A stretch of DNA of 64,000 nucleotides from Alphaproteobacteria bacterium (GCA_009929265.1 SAAU01000007.1:17071-81070); one strand, 5' to 3'. Counted from the stretch's first letter, positions 7,619 to 16,976 are shown. Program-made: numbers and translations. The notes: generated by a model not told the origin, from the letters alone.

Positions 7619-9610
7619 ATGACTGATTTATTTGAAGAAACAAAAGAGACATCCTCAAGCTATTCTGCAAAGGATATTGAGGTTTTGGAGGGGTTAGAAC
7701 CTGTCCGTCGTCGTCCTGGGATGTATATCGGGGGCGTTGATGAACGGGCCTTTCACCATTTGGCAAATGAAATTATTGACAACGCAATGGACGAGGCCGT
7801 CTCTGGTTTTGCCACATTGATTGAAATCAAACTTGATGAGCAAGGCCGCCTAACGGTTAAAGATAATGGGCGCGGTATCCCTGTGGATCCTCACCCTAAA
7901 TATCCTGAAAAATCGGCGTTAGAAGTTATCTTGACCACCCTTCACTCTGGGGGAAAATTCTCTGGAAAATCTTACAAAGTCTCTGGTGGGCTTCATGGGG
8001 TAGGCTCCTCTGTCGTCAATGCTCTTTCAACGGAAATGACAGTTGAAGTAGCGCGCGACAGAAAACTTTATCGTCAAAGTTATTCGAGAGGCACCCCGAC
8101 GACCGCACTTGAACTTGTGGGACCTGTCAACAATCGCAGAGGGACCTCCGTCACGTTTTTACCTGACGCTGAAATCTTTGGGGAAGAGCTTCATTTTAAG
8201 CCTTCTTTACTTTATAAAATTGCCCAAACAAAAGCCTTTTTATTTAAAGGCGTTGAAATTAGATGGGAATGTGAACCGTCTTTAATTGAAGAAGGGGACG
8301 AAGTTCCTTTTAAAAAGACTCTCAAATATCCTGACGGGATTTTGGATTATTTGAATTTTCTTATCGGGCAAAAGGATACTGTTCTTTCAAAGCCTTTCAC
8401 AGGACGCGCCGATTTGGCCAAAGGAATGGGCTATGTTGAATGGGCCATTACCTTTTCCGATGAATTAGAGCATGGGTTTTTCAAATCCTATTGCAACACG
8501 ATTCCAACTTACGAAGGCGGCACGCATGAAGCGGGGTTAAAGTCTTGTTTGTTAAGAGAAATTCGCTCTTTTGCGGAAATGACAAACAATAAAAAGGCCG
8601 CTGAAATTTCATCAGAAGATATTTTATCGAACGCAGGCATTATGCTTTCTGTTTTCCTTAAAGATCCTCAATTCCAAGGACAAACAAAGGAAAAACTTGT
8701 TTCTATTGGCGCCTTACGGCTTGTTGAAAACGCCATTAAAAATCCATTAGATCACTTCCTTTCTGGGGATGTGAAATCGGCCAATGCTTTGCTTTCTTTT
8801 TTAATTGAAAAGGCTGAAGACAGAAAACGGAAAAAGAAAATCTATGAAACTTCCCGGGCAACAGCCACAAAACGGTTGCGCCTTCCAGGAAAGCTTTCTG
8901 ATTGCTCGCGCAAAACATCTCAAGATACAGAACTTTTCCTTGTTGAAGGGGACTCTGCTGGAGGCTCTGCAAAACAAGCCAGAAATCGGGAAACGCAAGC
9001 TATTTTGCCTTTAAGAGGTAAAATCCTAAACGTCGCGAGTGCAACGGCTGAAAAAATCTTGGCCAACGAAGAAATTAAAAATATTACAGAAGCTTTGGGT
9101 TGTGGCTATAAAGATCATTATGACGAAAATGCCTTGCGTTATGAACGGGTGATTGTCATGACCGATGCGGATGTGGATGGCGCCCATATTGCTTGCCTTC
9201 TTATGACTTTCTTTTATAAAGAAATGCCAGAGCTTATCCGTCATGGACACTTATTCTTAGCTATGCCTCCGCTTTATCGACTGACGCAAAAAGGAAAATC
9301 TGTTTATGCGCAAGATGATGCGGATAAGGAAAGGCTTCTTAAGTCTGAATTTAAAAATGCTGCCAACGTCGAAATCAGCCGATTTAAAGGGTTGGGCGAA
9401 ATGCCTCCTATCCAATTAAAAGAAACAACTATGGATCCTAAAAAACGCTCTTTATTACGTGTTTTACTTCCAGGGAATGCTTCTGAAGAAGAACGCGAAA
9501 CCTCCTCCCACATTCGGGAAGTTTTCTTCCATCTTATGGGAAATAAGCCAGAGTTTCGTTTTCAATTCATCCAAGAAAATGCAAAGTTTGCTGAAAATCT
9601 TGATATCTAA
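7619..9610 (+). CDS. parE: DNA topoisomerase IV subunit B (ParE)
   Basis: ATPase subunit of topoisomerase IV, which decatenates daughter chromosomes with ParC. The GHKL ATPase domain shows EIIDNAMDEA, DNGRGIPV and GGLHGVGSSVVNALS. The TOPRIM domain shows EGDSAGGSA and the acidic metal site DADVDGAHI. HPKYPEKSALEVILTTLHSGGKF favours ParE over GyrB, and so does the length of about 663 residues without the GyrB insertion. The ATG at 7619 is the last start before the conserved core (the next Met is in RPGMYIGG). An in-frame TTG at 7583 is the -35 box. There is no Shine-Dalgarno, which fits a leaderless message. gyrB and parC are not in the window. Confidence 0.93.
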   Translation: MTDLFEETKETSSSYSAKDIEVLEGLEPVRRRPGMYIGGVDERAFHHLANEIIDNAMDEAVSGFATLIEIKLDEQGRLTVKDNGRGIPVDPHPKYPEKSALEVILTTLHSGGKFSGKSYKVSGGLHGVGSSVVNALSTEMTVEVARDRKLYRQSYSRGTPTTALELVGPVNNRRGTSVTFLPDAEIFGEELHFKPSLLYKIAQTKAFLFKGVEIRWECEPSLIEEGDEVPFKKTLKYPDGILDYLNFLIGQKDTVLSKPFTGRADLAKGMGYVEWAITFSDELEHGFFKSYCNTIPTYEGGTHEAGLKSCLLREIRSFAEMTNNKKAAEISSEDILSNAGIMLSVFLKDPQFQGQTKEKLVSIGALRLVENAIKNPLDHFLSGDVKSANALLSFLIEKAEDRKRKKKIYETSRATATKRLRLPGKLSDCSRKTSQDTELFLVEGDSAGGSAKQARNRETQAILPLRGKILNVASATAEKILANEEIKNITEALGCGYKDHYDENALRYERVIVMTDADVDGAHIACLLMTFFYKEMPELIRHGHLFLAMPPLYRLTQKGKSVYAQDDADKERLLKSEFKNAANVEISRFKGLGEMPPIQLKETTMDPKKRSLLRVLLPGNASEEERETSSHIREVFFHLMGNKPEFRFQFIQENAKFAENLDI

Positions 9611-9700
9611 AAGAGCTTTTTGTTTTTTTAAGGAAAAATCTAGATTTTTTATTAAAACCGATTAAACTTAGAAAAAACACATCACTTAAAAGAGGGTTTT

Positions 9701-10264
9701 ATGTCGGATATTATCACAATTACAGGATCTTTGGGTTCTGGGAAGTCTACCGTTGCAAAAATCATTGAAGAAAAATTAGGCTTTACACGTTATTCCACAG
9801 GACAAGCCCAACGTCAAATTGCCGAAAAATATGGCATTACGACTTTGGAATTAAATAAACGCGCCGAAATAGATAAAACGATTGATGAAGAAATCGACGG
9901 TGTTTTTAGAGGGCTAGAAATCAAAAATCGGCCTATGGTCATCGATTCTAGAATGGCTTGGCATTTCATTTCTTCCTCGTTTAAGGTCAAACTTGAAATT
10001 GATGAAACAGAAGCTGCCAAACGAGTCTTTAACGATGACACACGGAAAAATGAGACTCGCCTTTCATTGGAAGAAACGCTTTTAAATTTAAGAAAACGCC
10101 GGCAAAGTGAAGTGGAACGATTCAAGAAATATTATCGAGTCGACATTGAAGATGCCGCCCATTTTAATCTTGTCATCGATACGTCTTTCCTTTCCCCTGA
10201 AGAGGTGGCAGATAAAATCATCACGGCTTTTAACGCGTATAAAAAAATTTCCTCAAAAAAGTAA
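9701..10264 (+). CDS. Cytidylate kinase-like protein (type 2 CMP kinase family)
   Basis: P-loop nucleoside monophosphate kinase of 187 residues that should phosphorylate CMP/dCMP. Walker A is GSLGSGKST near residue 9. FTRYSTGQAQR and NDDTRKNETR fit the shorter archaeal/spirochaete-type (d)CMP kinases better than classical E. coli Cmk, which carries a CMP-binding insert. GAGGG lies four bases before the ATG. rnhB follows after 24 bp in the same direction, so both nucleic-acid maintenance genes are probably co-transcribed. Confidence 0.8.
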   Translation: MSDIITITGSLGSGKSTVAKIIEEKLGFTRYSTGQAQRQIAEKYGITTLELNKRAEIDKTIDEEIDGVFRGLEIKNRPMVIDSRMAWHFISSSFKVKLEIDETEAAKRVFNDDTRKNETRLSLEETLLNLRKRRQSEVERFKKYYRVDIEDAAHFNLVIDTSFLSPEEVADKIITAFNAYKKISSKK

Positions 10265-10288
10265 AAAAAGTAAAAAAGGAGGGCTTTT

Positions 10289-10915
10289 ATGCCTGATTTT
10301 GAAAATGAATTTCGTTTGTATAATGAAGGAATCAAAGACCTTATCATCGGAACAGATGAGGCAGGTCGTGGTCCTTTGGCAGGTCCTGTTGTGGCAGGGG
10401 CTGTTTGTTTTCCGGATTTTTTTATTGAAGAGAGCTTAAAAAATCAACTCGATGATTCGAAAAAACTAACGCCTTTGAAACGCGAAAAAGCTTTAGAAGC
10501 CCTCTTAAAAAGCAATGCTTTGATTGGAATTGGGATTTCCTCTGTCGAAGAAATTGATGAAATCAATATTCTGCAAGCGTCCTTACTTGCGATGAAGCGC
10601 GCCATTTTACAAATTGAAGAACAAAATGTGTTGATTGGAAAAGTCTTGATAGATGGGAGTATTAACGCCAAATGGAACTGGCCAAGTGAACCTTTAATTA
10701 AGGGCGATTCGAAAAGCCTTTCGATTGCGGCGGCCTCTATCGTTGCCAAAGTGACTCGGGACAAAATGATGCAAGATTTGGCCGAACAATACCCCTTTTA
10801 TGGTTGGGAAAAGAATATGGGATACGGGACAAAGACCCATTTAGAAGGGCTTGAAAAACACGGTATTACGCCGCTCCATCGCAAAAGCTTTGCCCCGATT
10901 AAAAATTATCTTTAA
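10289..10915 (+). CDS. rnhB: Ribonuclease HII
   Basis: Cuts the RNA strand in RNA-DNA hybrids and at single embedded ribonucleotides. The 208-residue protein carries GTDEAGRGPLAGPVVAGAV (catalytic Asp-Glu), DDSKKLT, the conserved DGS and KGDSKSLSIAAASIVAKVTRD. It starts earlier than many RNases HII, with about 20 residues before the catalytic motif. AGGAGG is present upstream. It follows cmk at 24 bp. An RNase HI gene also lies in the window (17434-17871), so both RNase H types are present. Confidence 0.95.
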   Translation: MPDFENEFRLYNEGIKDLIIGTDEAGRGPLAGPVVAGAVCFPDFFIEESLKNQLDDSKKLTPLKREKALEALLKSNALIGIGISSVEEIDEINILQASLLAMKRAILQIEEQNVLIGKVLIDGSINAKWNWPSEPLIKGDSKSLSIAAASIVAKVTRDKMMQDLAEQYPFYGWEKNMGYGTKTHLEGLEKHGITPLHRKSFAPIKNYL

Positions 10916-10926
10916 CTCTATTTTTT

Positions 10927-10965
10927 AAGTAAATTCGCTCATTTTAACGAAATTACTTTTTCTCA
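10927..10965. terminator. Putative terminator between rnhB and the dCMP deaminase gene
   Basis: An imperfect 11-bp stem (AAGTAAATTCG with CGAAATTACTT) followed by a short T run. It overlaps the stop codon of the convergent gene. Confidence 0.45.
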
Positions 10966-11435
10966 TAGACTATTTCTTCATCATGAATATAGCGAATCGG
11001 AATGCCAGCTGACTTTAGAATTTCTTCGGATTCAGTAGCCGTTTTATACTTAAACTCAGCCACGATTTCCTTTATTCCACAAGAAACAAGAAGCATCGCA
11101 CAGGTTCGACAGGGCGACATTTTGCAATAAAGCGTGGCCCCTTCTAAAGAAATCCCAAACCGTGCCGCCTGACAAATGGCATTTTGCTCGGCATGAATCC
11201 CCCTCATACAATGCTCGCTTTTGGTTCCATCAGGCAAAACAACCGTTCTTAAATCATGCCCGACATCATCGCAATGCGGCATTCCCGGAGGAGCCCCTAC
11301 ATAACCAGAAGATAAAATCCGATTCTCTTTTGTAAAAAGGCAGGCGGTTCGACCTCTATCACATGTCGCCCGTTTGGCAAGTGCATGGACAACTTCAATA
11401 AAATATTCATCCCAGTTTGGTCGTTGATGCGTCAT
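10953..11435 (-). CDS. dCMP deaminase family protein
   Basis: Zinc-dependent deaminase that supplies dUMP for dTMP synthesis. The zinc site is complete: HAEQNAI (His plus catalytic Glu) and PCRTCAMLL (PCxxC). The extended N-terminal part, RATCDRGRTACLFTKENRILSSGYVGAPPG, is the ComEB/dCMP-deaminase form rather than cytidine deaminase. It has 160 residues, a normal length. It is the last gene of a leftward operon behind the SirB1-like gene (22 bp). Confidence 0.9.
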   Translation of the reverse strand: MTHQRPNWDEYFIEVVHALAKRATCDRGRTACLFTKENRILSSGYVGAPPGMPHCDDVGHDLRTVVLPDGTKSEHCMRGIHAEQNAICQAARFGISLEGATLYCKMSPCRTCAMLLVSCGIKEIVAEFKYKTATESEEILKSAGIPIRYIHDEEIVYEKK

Positions 11436-11457
11436 TTTTATTCCTTTCTTTTAAGGG

Positions 11458-12294
11458 TTAGTTTAATGATTTTTGAAGGTTTTGAAGAAAATCTTCATCC
11501 TGTTTTTCTGTCATAGAATTTGGCATTTGCTTGGAAAAAGCTAAATACGTTTCCAAAGACCAAATCGCCTGTTTAATATTATTCTGACTGGTTTGAAGAG
11601 CTGCATCTTCCTTCCAAAGCAAAGCATCATAAGGCGATAAAACCAACATTGTTTGAAGGGTTTTTAAAACAGCCGTCATATTGTTTTGATTAAAATAAAT
11701 GTTTTTAAGTTCTTTTTGAATTTTAAGAAGAAAATCTTTCTTATTTAAGGTTTCAAATTCGCCCTCTTCCTCTCTTGAGGCTGCATTTTTTAAGAAAAGA
11801 AGCGCCATATCTTTTTGAGAAAGTAATTGTCCCTCTTTGCCAATATCAATAAAAAATCGATTGGCTTTTTTGTCTTCAACTTCCAAAATAAGCTCATTTG
11901 AAAAAGAAAGCATCCGATTTTCTACATTCATTTTATCGCAAAGATATTTGTAAAAAAGCATCATCATATACGGATGACAAGAATGCCTTTTAATAACTTG
12001 AATCATATTCAATGAAGACGGTTTCAAAAGAGGGGAAAACGTATATCTTGCTGTTTCAAAAAGCGTTTGGTGTAAAGCTTTTGAAAGAAGCTCCACATCA
12101 TCCACCTCCTTCAAATATCCCATTTCTTCAGCAAAGTTTTCCGAAAGCTCTCTTAAATGAAGTTTGGAATATCCTAAAGATAAAGACGGCATATCTATTT
12201 GCGCCAACAACAGGACTAAATTCATCAAATCCCAATCTTCTTCAGGCTTTTTGACTTCCTGTCTTAGCTTTACCATCGCCTCTTTGTTAATCAA
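11458..12294 (-). CDS. SirB1/transglutaminase-like protein with C-terminal TPR-like region
   Basis: Tentatively a member of the SirB1 family, in which a transglutaminase-like domain is followed by tetratricopeptide-like helices. Residues about 100-175 follow the family pattern: VIKRHSCHPYMMMLFYKYLCDKMNV where SirB1 has a segment leading to the long helix, then a strand pattern ending FFIDIGKEGQLLS. The C-terminal 90 residues are amphipathic helices with the TPR-like spacing ALLWKEDAALQTSQNN. No function is established for this branch. It lies between yraN and the dCMP deaminase gene in one operon. Confidence 0.55.
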   Translation of the reverse strand: MINKEAMVKLRQEVKKPEEDWDLMNLVLLLAQIDMPSLSLGYSKLHLRELSENFAEEMGYLKEVDDVELLSKALHQTLFETARYTFSPLLKPSSLNMIQVIKRHSCHPYMMMLFYKYLCDKMNVENRMLSFSNELILEVEDKKANRFFIDIGKEGQLLSQKDMALLFLKNAASREEEGEFETLNKKDFLLKIQKELKNIYFNQNNMTAVLKTLQTMLVLSPYDALLWKEDAALQTSQNNIKQAIWSLETYLAFSKQMPNSMTEKQDEDFLQNLQKSLN

Positions 12295-12362
12295 TCTTTT
12301 CTCCTTTTCTTTTCAAAAGTATTACAAAAGAAAACCTTTTTTTCAATTCTTTTATATTTTTT

Positions 12363-12737
12363 TTACATCGTAATGTTTTTAACGTGTTCAAAAAGGAAAA
12401 AATGATGCACACACACCGCATCTATTCGAAAATCAAAAGAAGGATATTTTGCCGCCACGACTTTAGCTGTTTTAGAAAGTCTTAACAGAGATTTTTGAAA
12501 AATTGCTTCTTTGGAAGAAGAAAGCGTTTTTCGATATTTAACCTCTACAAAAATAAGCGTTTTCCCTTTTTTTAAGATAAGATCAACCTCTCCCTGTCCT
12601 GTGCCAGATTTGGGTTTATAGTTGCGCTCAAGGACTTTATAGCCCTTAAAAAACAAACAAAAAGCCACATATTTTTCAACAAAATGCCCCCAAGCATAGG
12701 ACGATATTTTCTTTTTAAAAAAGCGTTTTTTAATCAA
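12363..12737 (-). CDS. yraN: YraN family protein (UPF0102, endonuclease-like fold)
   Basis: Small protein of 124 residues with a PD-(D/E)XK-like core: GQGEVDLI then LIFVEVKYRK. These correspond to the D and ExK positions of resolvase-like nucleases. No activity is established. It overlaps the end of rsmI by 8 bp, and the rsmI-yraN pairing is widely conserved in bacteria. Confidence 0.88.
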   Translation of the reverse strand: MIKKRFFKKKISSYAWGHFVEKYVAFCLFFKGYKVLERNYKPKSGTGQGEVDLILKKGKTLIFVEVKYRKTLSSSKEAIFQKSLLRLSKTAKVVAAKYPSFDFRIDAVCVHHFFLFEHVKNITM

Positions 12738-13581
12738 GTGTTTTTCCTTCTTTTTGAAGAGAAAGCGCCTTTTTATACACGTCGTTTTTTCGAAAATTCC
12801 CCGTTGAAGCTACAAACGAAACGGCTTCTTTAAGGCTCATTTTTTCAAGAGCCTCTTTTATTAAATCTTCCATAAGAACCGTATCTTTGATTTCTTTCTT
12901 TTGACGATCTACAACTAAAACAACTTCTCCTTTTAACTCTCCCCTTTTGGAAAGAATATCTAAGACTTCTTCTATTGATCCATAAATCTTTTCTTCAAAC
13001 TTCTTTGTTATTTCGCGCACAAGGGCCATTTGACGATTCGAAAAAACCTCTTTCATTGCTTGAAGGGTTTTGACCACTCTGCGGGGCGATTCGTAAAAAA
13101 TCAAAGTAGCCGGAATGGATTTTACTTCTTGAAGTGCTTTTTCTTGCATTTCTTTTTTTGTCGGCAAAAATCCCACAAACATAAACCTATCAGAGGGCAA
13201 TCCCGACACCTGCAAAGCCGACAAAACCGCATTGGCCCCAGGGACAGGGAACACCTCAATTTCCGCCTCAACGCACGCATGAACAAGCTTATATCCTGGA
13301 TCCGAAATCAAAGGACTTCCCGCATCAGAGACAAGAGCCACATCCTGACCGTTTTTTAAGAACTGAAGGATTTTTTGGCTTTGCTCTTCTTCGTTAAAAT
13401 TATGATAGGCAATCCAGGTCTTTCCCTCGGTCTTAAGTCCGATAAGACGGAACAAAGAACGACTTGTTCGCGTGTCTTCACAGGCAATAATTTCACTTTT
13501 TTCTAGGATTTGACGCGCCCGTTCTGACAAATCTGATAAATTTCCGATAGGTGTTGCCACTAAATAAAGCGCCCCTTGCAT
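12730..13581 (-). CDS. rsmI: 16S rRNA (cytidine-1402-2'-O)-methyltransferase RsmI
   Basis: SAM-dependent methyltransferase of the tetrapyrrole-methylase fold that modifies C1402 in the ribosomal decoding centre. Visible motifs are LVATPIGNLSD at the N-terminus, ACEDTRTSR, LVSDAGSPLISDPG and FPVPGANAVLSALQVSGLP. An upstream in-frame ATG at 13602 has no ribosome-binding site. GAGG sits five bases before the ATG at 13581, so I use that. It is the first gene of the leftward operon rsmI-yraN-sirB1-like-dCMP deaminase. Confidence 0.95.
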   Translation of the reverse strand: MQGALYLVATPIGNLSDLSERARQILEKSEIIACEDTRTSRSLFRLIGLKTEGKTWIAYHNFNEEEQSQKILQFLKNGQDVALVSDAGSPLISDPGYKLVHACVEAEIEVFPVPGANAVLSALQVSGLPSDRFMFVGFLPTKKEMQEKALQEVKSIPATLIFYESPRRVVKTLQAMKEVFSNRQMALVREITKKFEEKIYGSIEEVLDILSKRGELKGEVVLVVDRQKKEIKDTVLMEDLIKEALEKMSLKEAVSFVASTGNFRKNDVYKKALSLQKEGKTLD

Positions 13582-13616
13582 GATAACCTCTTGCTTTTTC
13601 ATTCATTTTTAGCTAC

Positions 13617-13645
13617 ATAATAGAGCAGAACTTTTTCAAAGCCAA
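13617..13645 (-). promoter_or_regulatory. Promoter for the rsmI operon
   Basis: Read leftwards: TTGGCT (13645-13640), a 17-bp spacer and TATTAT (13622-13617), about 36 bp upstream of the chosen rsmI start. Confidence 0.5.
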
Positions 13646-13674
13646 TCTTTAAATCCAAAGGAAAATCAAAAACT

Positions 13675-15195
13675 GTGATTAAAAAACTAGGAACTCTTTT
13701 TTTGTTTTTACTTCTTCTTTCTTGTCAACGACTTGATAGAACGACTCCTTTTTCTTTTGAAGAAAAAATGCCAAAGCAAGAAATTGTCACAAAACCTTTG
13801 CGTGTTGGGATGTTATTGGATTTAACAGGCGTGCATGCCGCTTTGGGCGAATCGATGAAACAAGCTGCTCTTTTGGCTCAATTTGAAAAAGCAGATGATA
13901 ATTTCATCCTTCAATTCTACGATACAAAAGGAACCTCTGACGGGGCAAGAACTGCTGCGAAAGAAGCCTTAGATGAAGGAAGTCAAGTTATTTTGGGCCC
14001 TATTTTTTCCTTTGAAGTGGAGGAAATAAAGGACCTGATTGAACGACGCAATATTCCTTTTATTAGTTTTACGTCTGATACGTCTGTTTTAGATGAAAAA
14101 ACGTTTAGTATCGGGCTTTCGTTGGAAGAACAAACGCACCGTATTTTGAAATATGCTTGCTCTATGAGCAAAACAAAAATTGCCGTTCTTTATCCTGAAA
14201 CGACTCAAGGGGAAGCAATTATTCAAAATCTGCAAAAAGAAGTAGGATCTTGCGAAAATATGCAAATTGTAAAATCTGTTTCTTATCCGTTTGAAACGAT
14301 TAACTATGAACCTTATCTTTTCAAAATTATTCCACACGATTTATTGCGCCATTTGAAGAATAAAGAAAAAAAGCTTCTTGATAAAAAGGAATGGGAAAAG
14401 AAAAGAGACGAAACTTTGAAGCAAATTATAGAGCTTCAAGAAAAAGGCGAAGAGACAACCGAGCTTGAAAAAGAGCTGATTGATCCAGATACTCTTTTTG
14501 TAGGGCCGACTTTGGATAAAGCTCCAGATAGCTTTTTCCTTGATTTTGACGCCCTTTTTATTGCCGAAAATGGGAATAAATTAAAATCCATTGCCTCTCT
14601 TTTTTCCTTTTATGAAATTACCCCCAAAGATATTCCGTTTTTAGGGCTTTCTACTTGGAAAGATAGAAGTTTAAGCAAAGAACCCTCTTTAATTGGGGCA
14701 CTTTTTCCCTCCTTTCCTGACAGGAAATATAAATCCTTTGAACAACGCTATAAAGATTCTTTTACAAAAGAACCAGAAGCTTTGGCAGGATATGCCTATG
14801 ACAGCGTTGCTCTTATTGCAAAACTGCATAAAGAAAAGACCTTAACTTACGAATCACTCACTCGAAAGGAGGGATTTGAAGGGCTTTATGGACGTTATCG
14901 GTTGACCCTTTCTGGGAAAACAGAGCGCTTAATGAATATCTTGGAAATCAGACCTCGCGGACGTTTTTTACTTCATGAAAAAGCGTTAGATGAATTCGAA
15001 GATCCTCCTGCGTTGGAGAATTCTCTTGAGACGCCTGTTTCGCTTGATATGCCTTTAATGCAAAATGGGGAACCCTTACCAAGTTTAAAAGAAACGACGG
15101 GCGAAACGGCCAAACAAAACTCTGTTTTATTTAGAAAATCTCAGCCTTCTTACGCTCCTTTTTTCAAACCAAAAGAAGTTCAATTAAACGATTAA
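13675..15195 (+). CDS. Penicillin-binding protein activator / periplasmic-binding-fold lipoprotein
   Basis: Probable outer-membrane lipoprotein with a type I periplasmic-binding fold. It is of the kind annotated as penicillin-binding protein activator (LpoA C-terminal domain-like). The signal peptide ends in a lipobox (LLLLSC, Cys near residue 17). VGMLLDLTGVHAALGESMKQAA, EALDEGSQVILGPIFS and ALAGYAYDSVALIAKL are the ligand-binding-fold landmarks. It starts with GTG. The last 32 bp overlap the convergent hemW gene. It fits with the PBP1A, murA and ampG genes elsewhere in the window, but no ligand or partner is shown. Confidence 0.8.
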   Translation: MIKKLGTLFLFLLLLSCQRLDRTTPFSFEEKMPKQEIVTKPLRVGMLLDLTGVHAALGESMKQAALLAQFEKADDNFILQFYDTKGTSDGARTAAKEALDEGSQVILGPIFSFEVEEIKDLIERRNIPFISFTSDTSVLDEKTFSIGLSLEEQTHRILKYACSMSKTKIAVLYPETTQGEAIIQNLQKEVGSCENMQIVKSVSYPFETINYEPYLFKIIPHDLLRHLKNKEKKLLDKKEWEKKRDETLKQIIELQEKGEETTELEKELIDPDTLFVGPTLDKAPDSFFLDFDALFIAENGNKLKSIASLFSFYEITPKDIPFLGLSTWKDRSLSKEPSLIGALFPSFPDRKYKSFEQRYKDSFTKEPEALAGYAYDSVALIAKLHKEKTLTYESLTRKEGFEGLYGRYRLTLSGKTERLMNILEIRPRGRFLLHEKALDEFEDPPALENSLETPVSLDMPLMQNGEPLPSLKETTGETAKQNSVLFRKSQPSYAPFFKPKEVQLND

Positions 15196-16252
15196 GAACC
15201 ATAAACCCTTTTTTGGTCGGCTGTAGACGGGGCAAGGATCGCTTTTGAAGCCACCCAAAATCAATCGCTTTTTGCAAAGACTCTTTTGAAACCAAAGAAG
15301 ACGACTCTGTCCCTTCTTGTAAACGCAATCCCATGAGCAACTTTTCTTCTGCGCGTTCCTCAAAGGAAAGCTCTTCTTTCGGCGTTTCTTTTTCGGCAAG
15401 CCAATCTATAATTTTGGGCGCATGAGCCGTTGCAATCTGTCCTATTCTTCCATGAGCGGCAGGCCCTATTCCCAAATAATCCGCCCCTGTCCAATAAAGC
15501 TTATTATGCCGGCAAGCGAACCCCTTTTTTGCAAAATTTGAAATTTCATAAGGGGGCAGCCCTCGTCTTTTCAAAAAAGTCCATGTTTTTTCAAGAAGAG
15601 CCCGACTTCTTGATTCGCTTGGCATTAAAATTGTTTTATCTTTGAAAAACGGCGTTCCTTCTTCTAGTGTCAATTCATATAAAGACAAATGAGGCAAGTC
15701 GTAGGACAACGCCTCTGTCAATTCAGCTTCCCACATGTCCCAAGTTTGAAAGGGACGCGCATAAATTAAATCCATTGAACAATTTGAAAAAACGCTTTTC
15801 ATTTCTTCCAATGCTTCTTTAGCCCGGTTCAAAGAGTGCGTTCGCTTAAAAAAGCGCAAATCTTTTTCATTTAACGCTTGAACCCCTAAAGAAAACCGAT
15901 TGATGCCAAGGGACTTTAGTTGTTTCATTTTCTTAAACGAAATAGCATCAGGATTGGCCTCCATTGAAATTTCAATATCAGAAGAAAAACTAAATTTTTT
16001 ACCCATTTCGTTTAAGAGTTTCTCCACTAAAGAAAGGGACATTAAACTGGGCGTTCCCCCACCAAAGAAAAGACTTGTCACTTTCTTTTTTTCAAGGAAA
16101 ATATCCATATCTCGTTGATAGGCCTTAAAAAAAGATTCTTCAGAAAAAGTCTTTTTAAAAGAACACATCGGATAACTCACAAAATCACAATACGGGCACT
16201 TTGAAAGACAAAATGGCCAATGTATATAAATCCCAATTTTTTGCGAAGTCAT
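15164..16252 (-). CDS. hemW: Radical SAM protein HemW (heme chaperone, coproporphyrinogen oxidase-like)
   Basis: Radical SAM enzyme with the CxxxCxxC cluster motif in WPFCLSKCPYCDF near residue 18. FFGGGTPSLM and EISMEANPDA are typical of the HemN/HemW family. HemW is distinguished from the true oxygen-independent oxidase HemN by its short N-terminus and is thought to carry heme to haem proteins. Length is 362 residues. Its 3' end runs 32 bp into the convergent activator gene, so the two messages can pair. Confidence 0.92.
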   Translation of the reverse strand: MTSQKIGIYIHWPFCLSKCPYCDFVSYPMCSFKKTFSEESFFKAYQRDMDIFLEKKKVTSLFFGGGTPSLMSLSLVEKLLNEMGKKFSFSSDIEISMEANPDAISFKKMKQLKSLGINRFSLGVQALNEKDLRFFKRTHSLNRAKEALEEMKSVFSNCSMDLIYARPFQTWDMWEAELTEALSYDLPHLSLYELTLEEGTPFFKDKTILMPSESRSRALLEKTWTFLKRRGLPPYEISNFAKKGFACRHNKLYWTGADYLGIGPAAHGRIGQIATAHAPKIIDWLAEKETPKEELSFEERAEEKLLMGLRLQEGTESSSLVSKESLQKAIDFGWLQKRSLPRLQPTKKGFMVLNRLIELLLV

Positions 16253-16415
16253 ATTTTCTCCTTTTAAGCAGATGAGATGCTACTTTATTTTTTTTAAAAA
16301 ATCAAACTGTTAAATCTTCTGGCCTAAACGTCAAAAATCTTTCATGGAAATTATCTTGACTTTTTCCCAAAAAAACCTACTGTTTAAATAGGTTTAATCA
16401 GTCAAGGAAAACAAA

Positions 16416-16976
16416 ATGAAAATCACAGTTTCAGGAAAACAACTTACAATTGGTGAAAATTTAACACCTTACGTTTCAGATCATTTAAATACGCTTGTTG
16501 AAAAATACTTTCCAGAAGACACAGGAACTGCTTCTGTTATTTTTTCAAAAGAAGGAACACAAATTCGCGTTGACATTGCCCTTCGTCCAATTGAAGGGGG
16601 ACTTCTTATCAATGCAACATCCACAAATGCAAACGCTTATGATGGATATGATGAGGCCGCTGTTCGCATTCAAAGCCAACTTAGAAAATACAAAAACAGA
16701 TTAAAAGATCATAAATCATTTAGATCCGAACCTATTCAAGTTTCTGTTATTGAACCAGAACACGAAGTGGAAGAATTTATTGAAGCAGAAGGAGCCCCTG
16801 TTATCGTTGCTGAAATGCAAGCAGAGCTTCCAACATGCACCGTCTCTGGCGCCGTTATGAGAATGGATTTGGAAAACGTTCCAGCTCTTATGTTCAAAAA
16901 TTCTGCACACGGTCGCCTCAATATGGTTTATAAAAGAGCTGATGGAAACATCGGTTGGATTGACCCAAAAAACTAA
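16416..16976 (+). CDS. hpf: Ribosome hibernation-promoting factor, long form
   Basis: A 186-residue long-form HPF that dimerises ribosomes into 100S particles in stationary phase. The N-terminal domain has the beta-alpha-beta pattern (VSGKQLTIGENLTPYVSDHL, YDEAAVRIQSQLRKYKNR). After an acidic linker, the C-terminal dimerisation domain ends in GRLNMVYKRADGNIGWIDP. It is followed at 17 bp by ptsN, the usual proteobacterial hpf-ptsN order, although rpoN is not upstream here. A TTGACT lies at 16356-16361 but lacks a convincing -10 partner. Confidence 0.93.
   Translation: MKITVSGKQLTIGENLTPYVSDHLNTLVEKYFPEDTGTASVIFSKEGTQIRVDIALRPIEGGLLINATSTNANAYDGYDEAAVRIQSQLRKYKNRLKDHKSFRSEPIQVSVIEPEHEVEEFIEAEGAPVIVAEMQAELPTCTVSGAVMRMDLENVPALMFKNSAHGRLNMVYKRADGNIGWIDPKN

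Noticed and set aside
16356..16388. Promoter upstream of hpf
   Set aside because: TTGACT is good, but no acceptable -10 box is present at normal spacing, so it is not listed as a feature.
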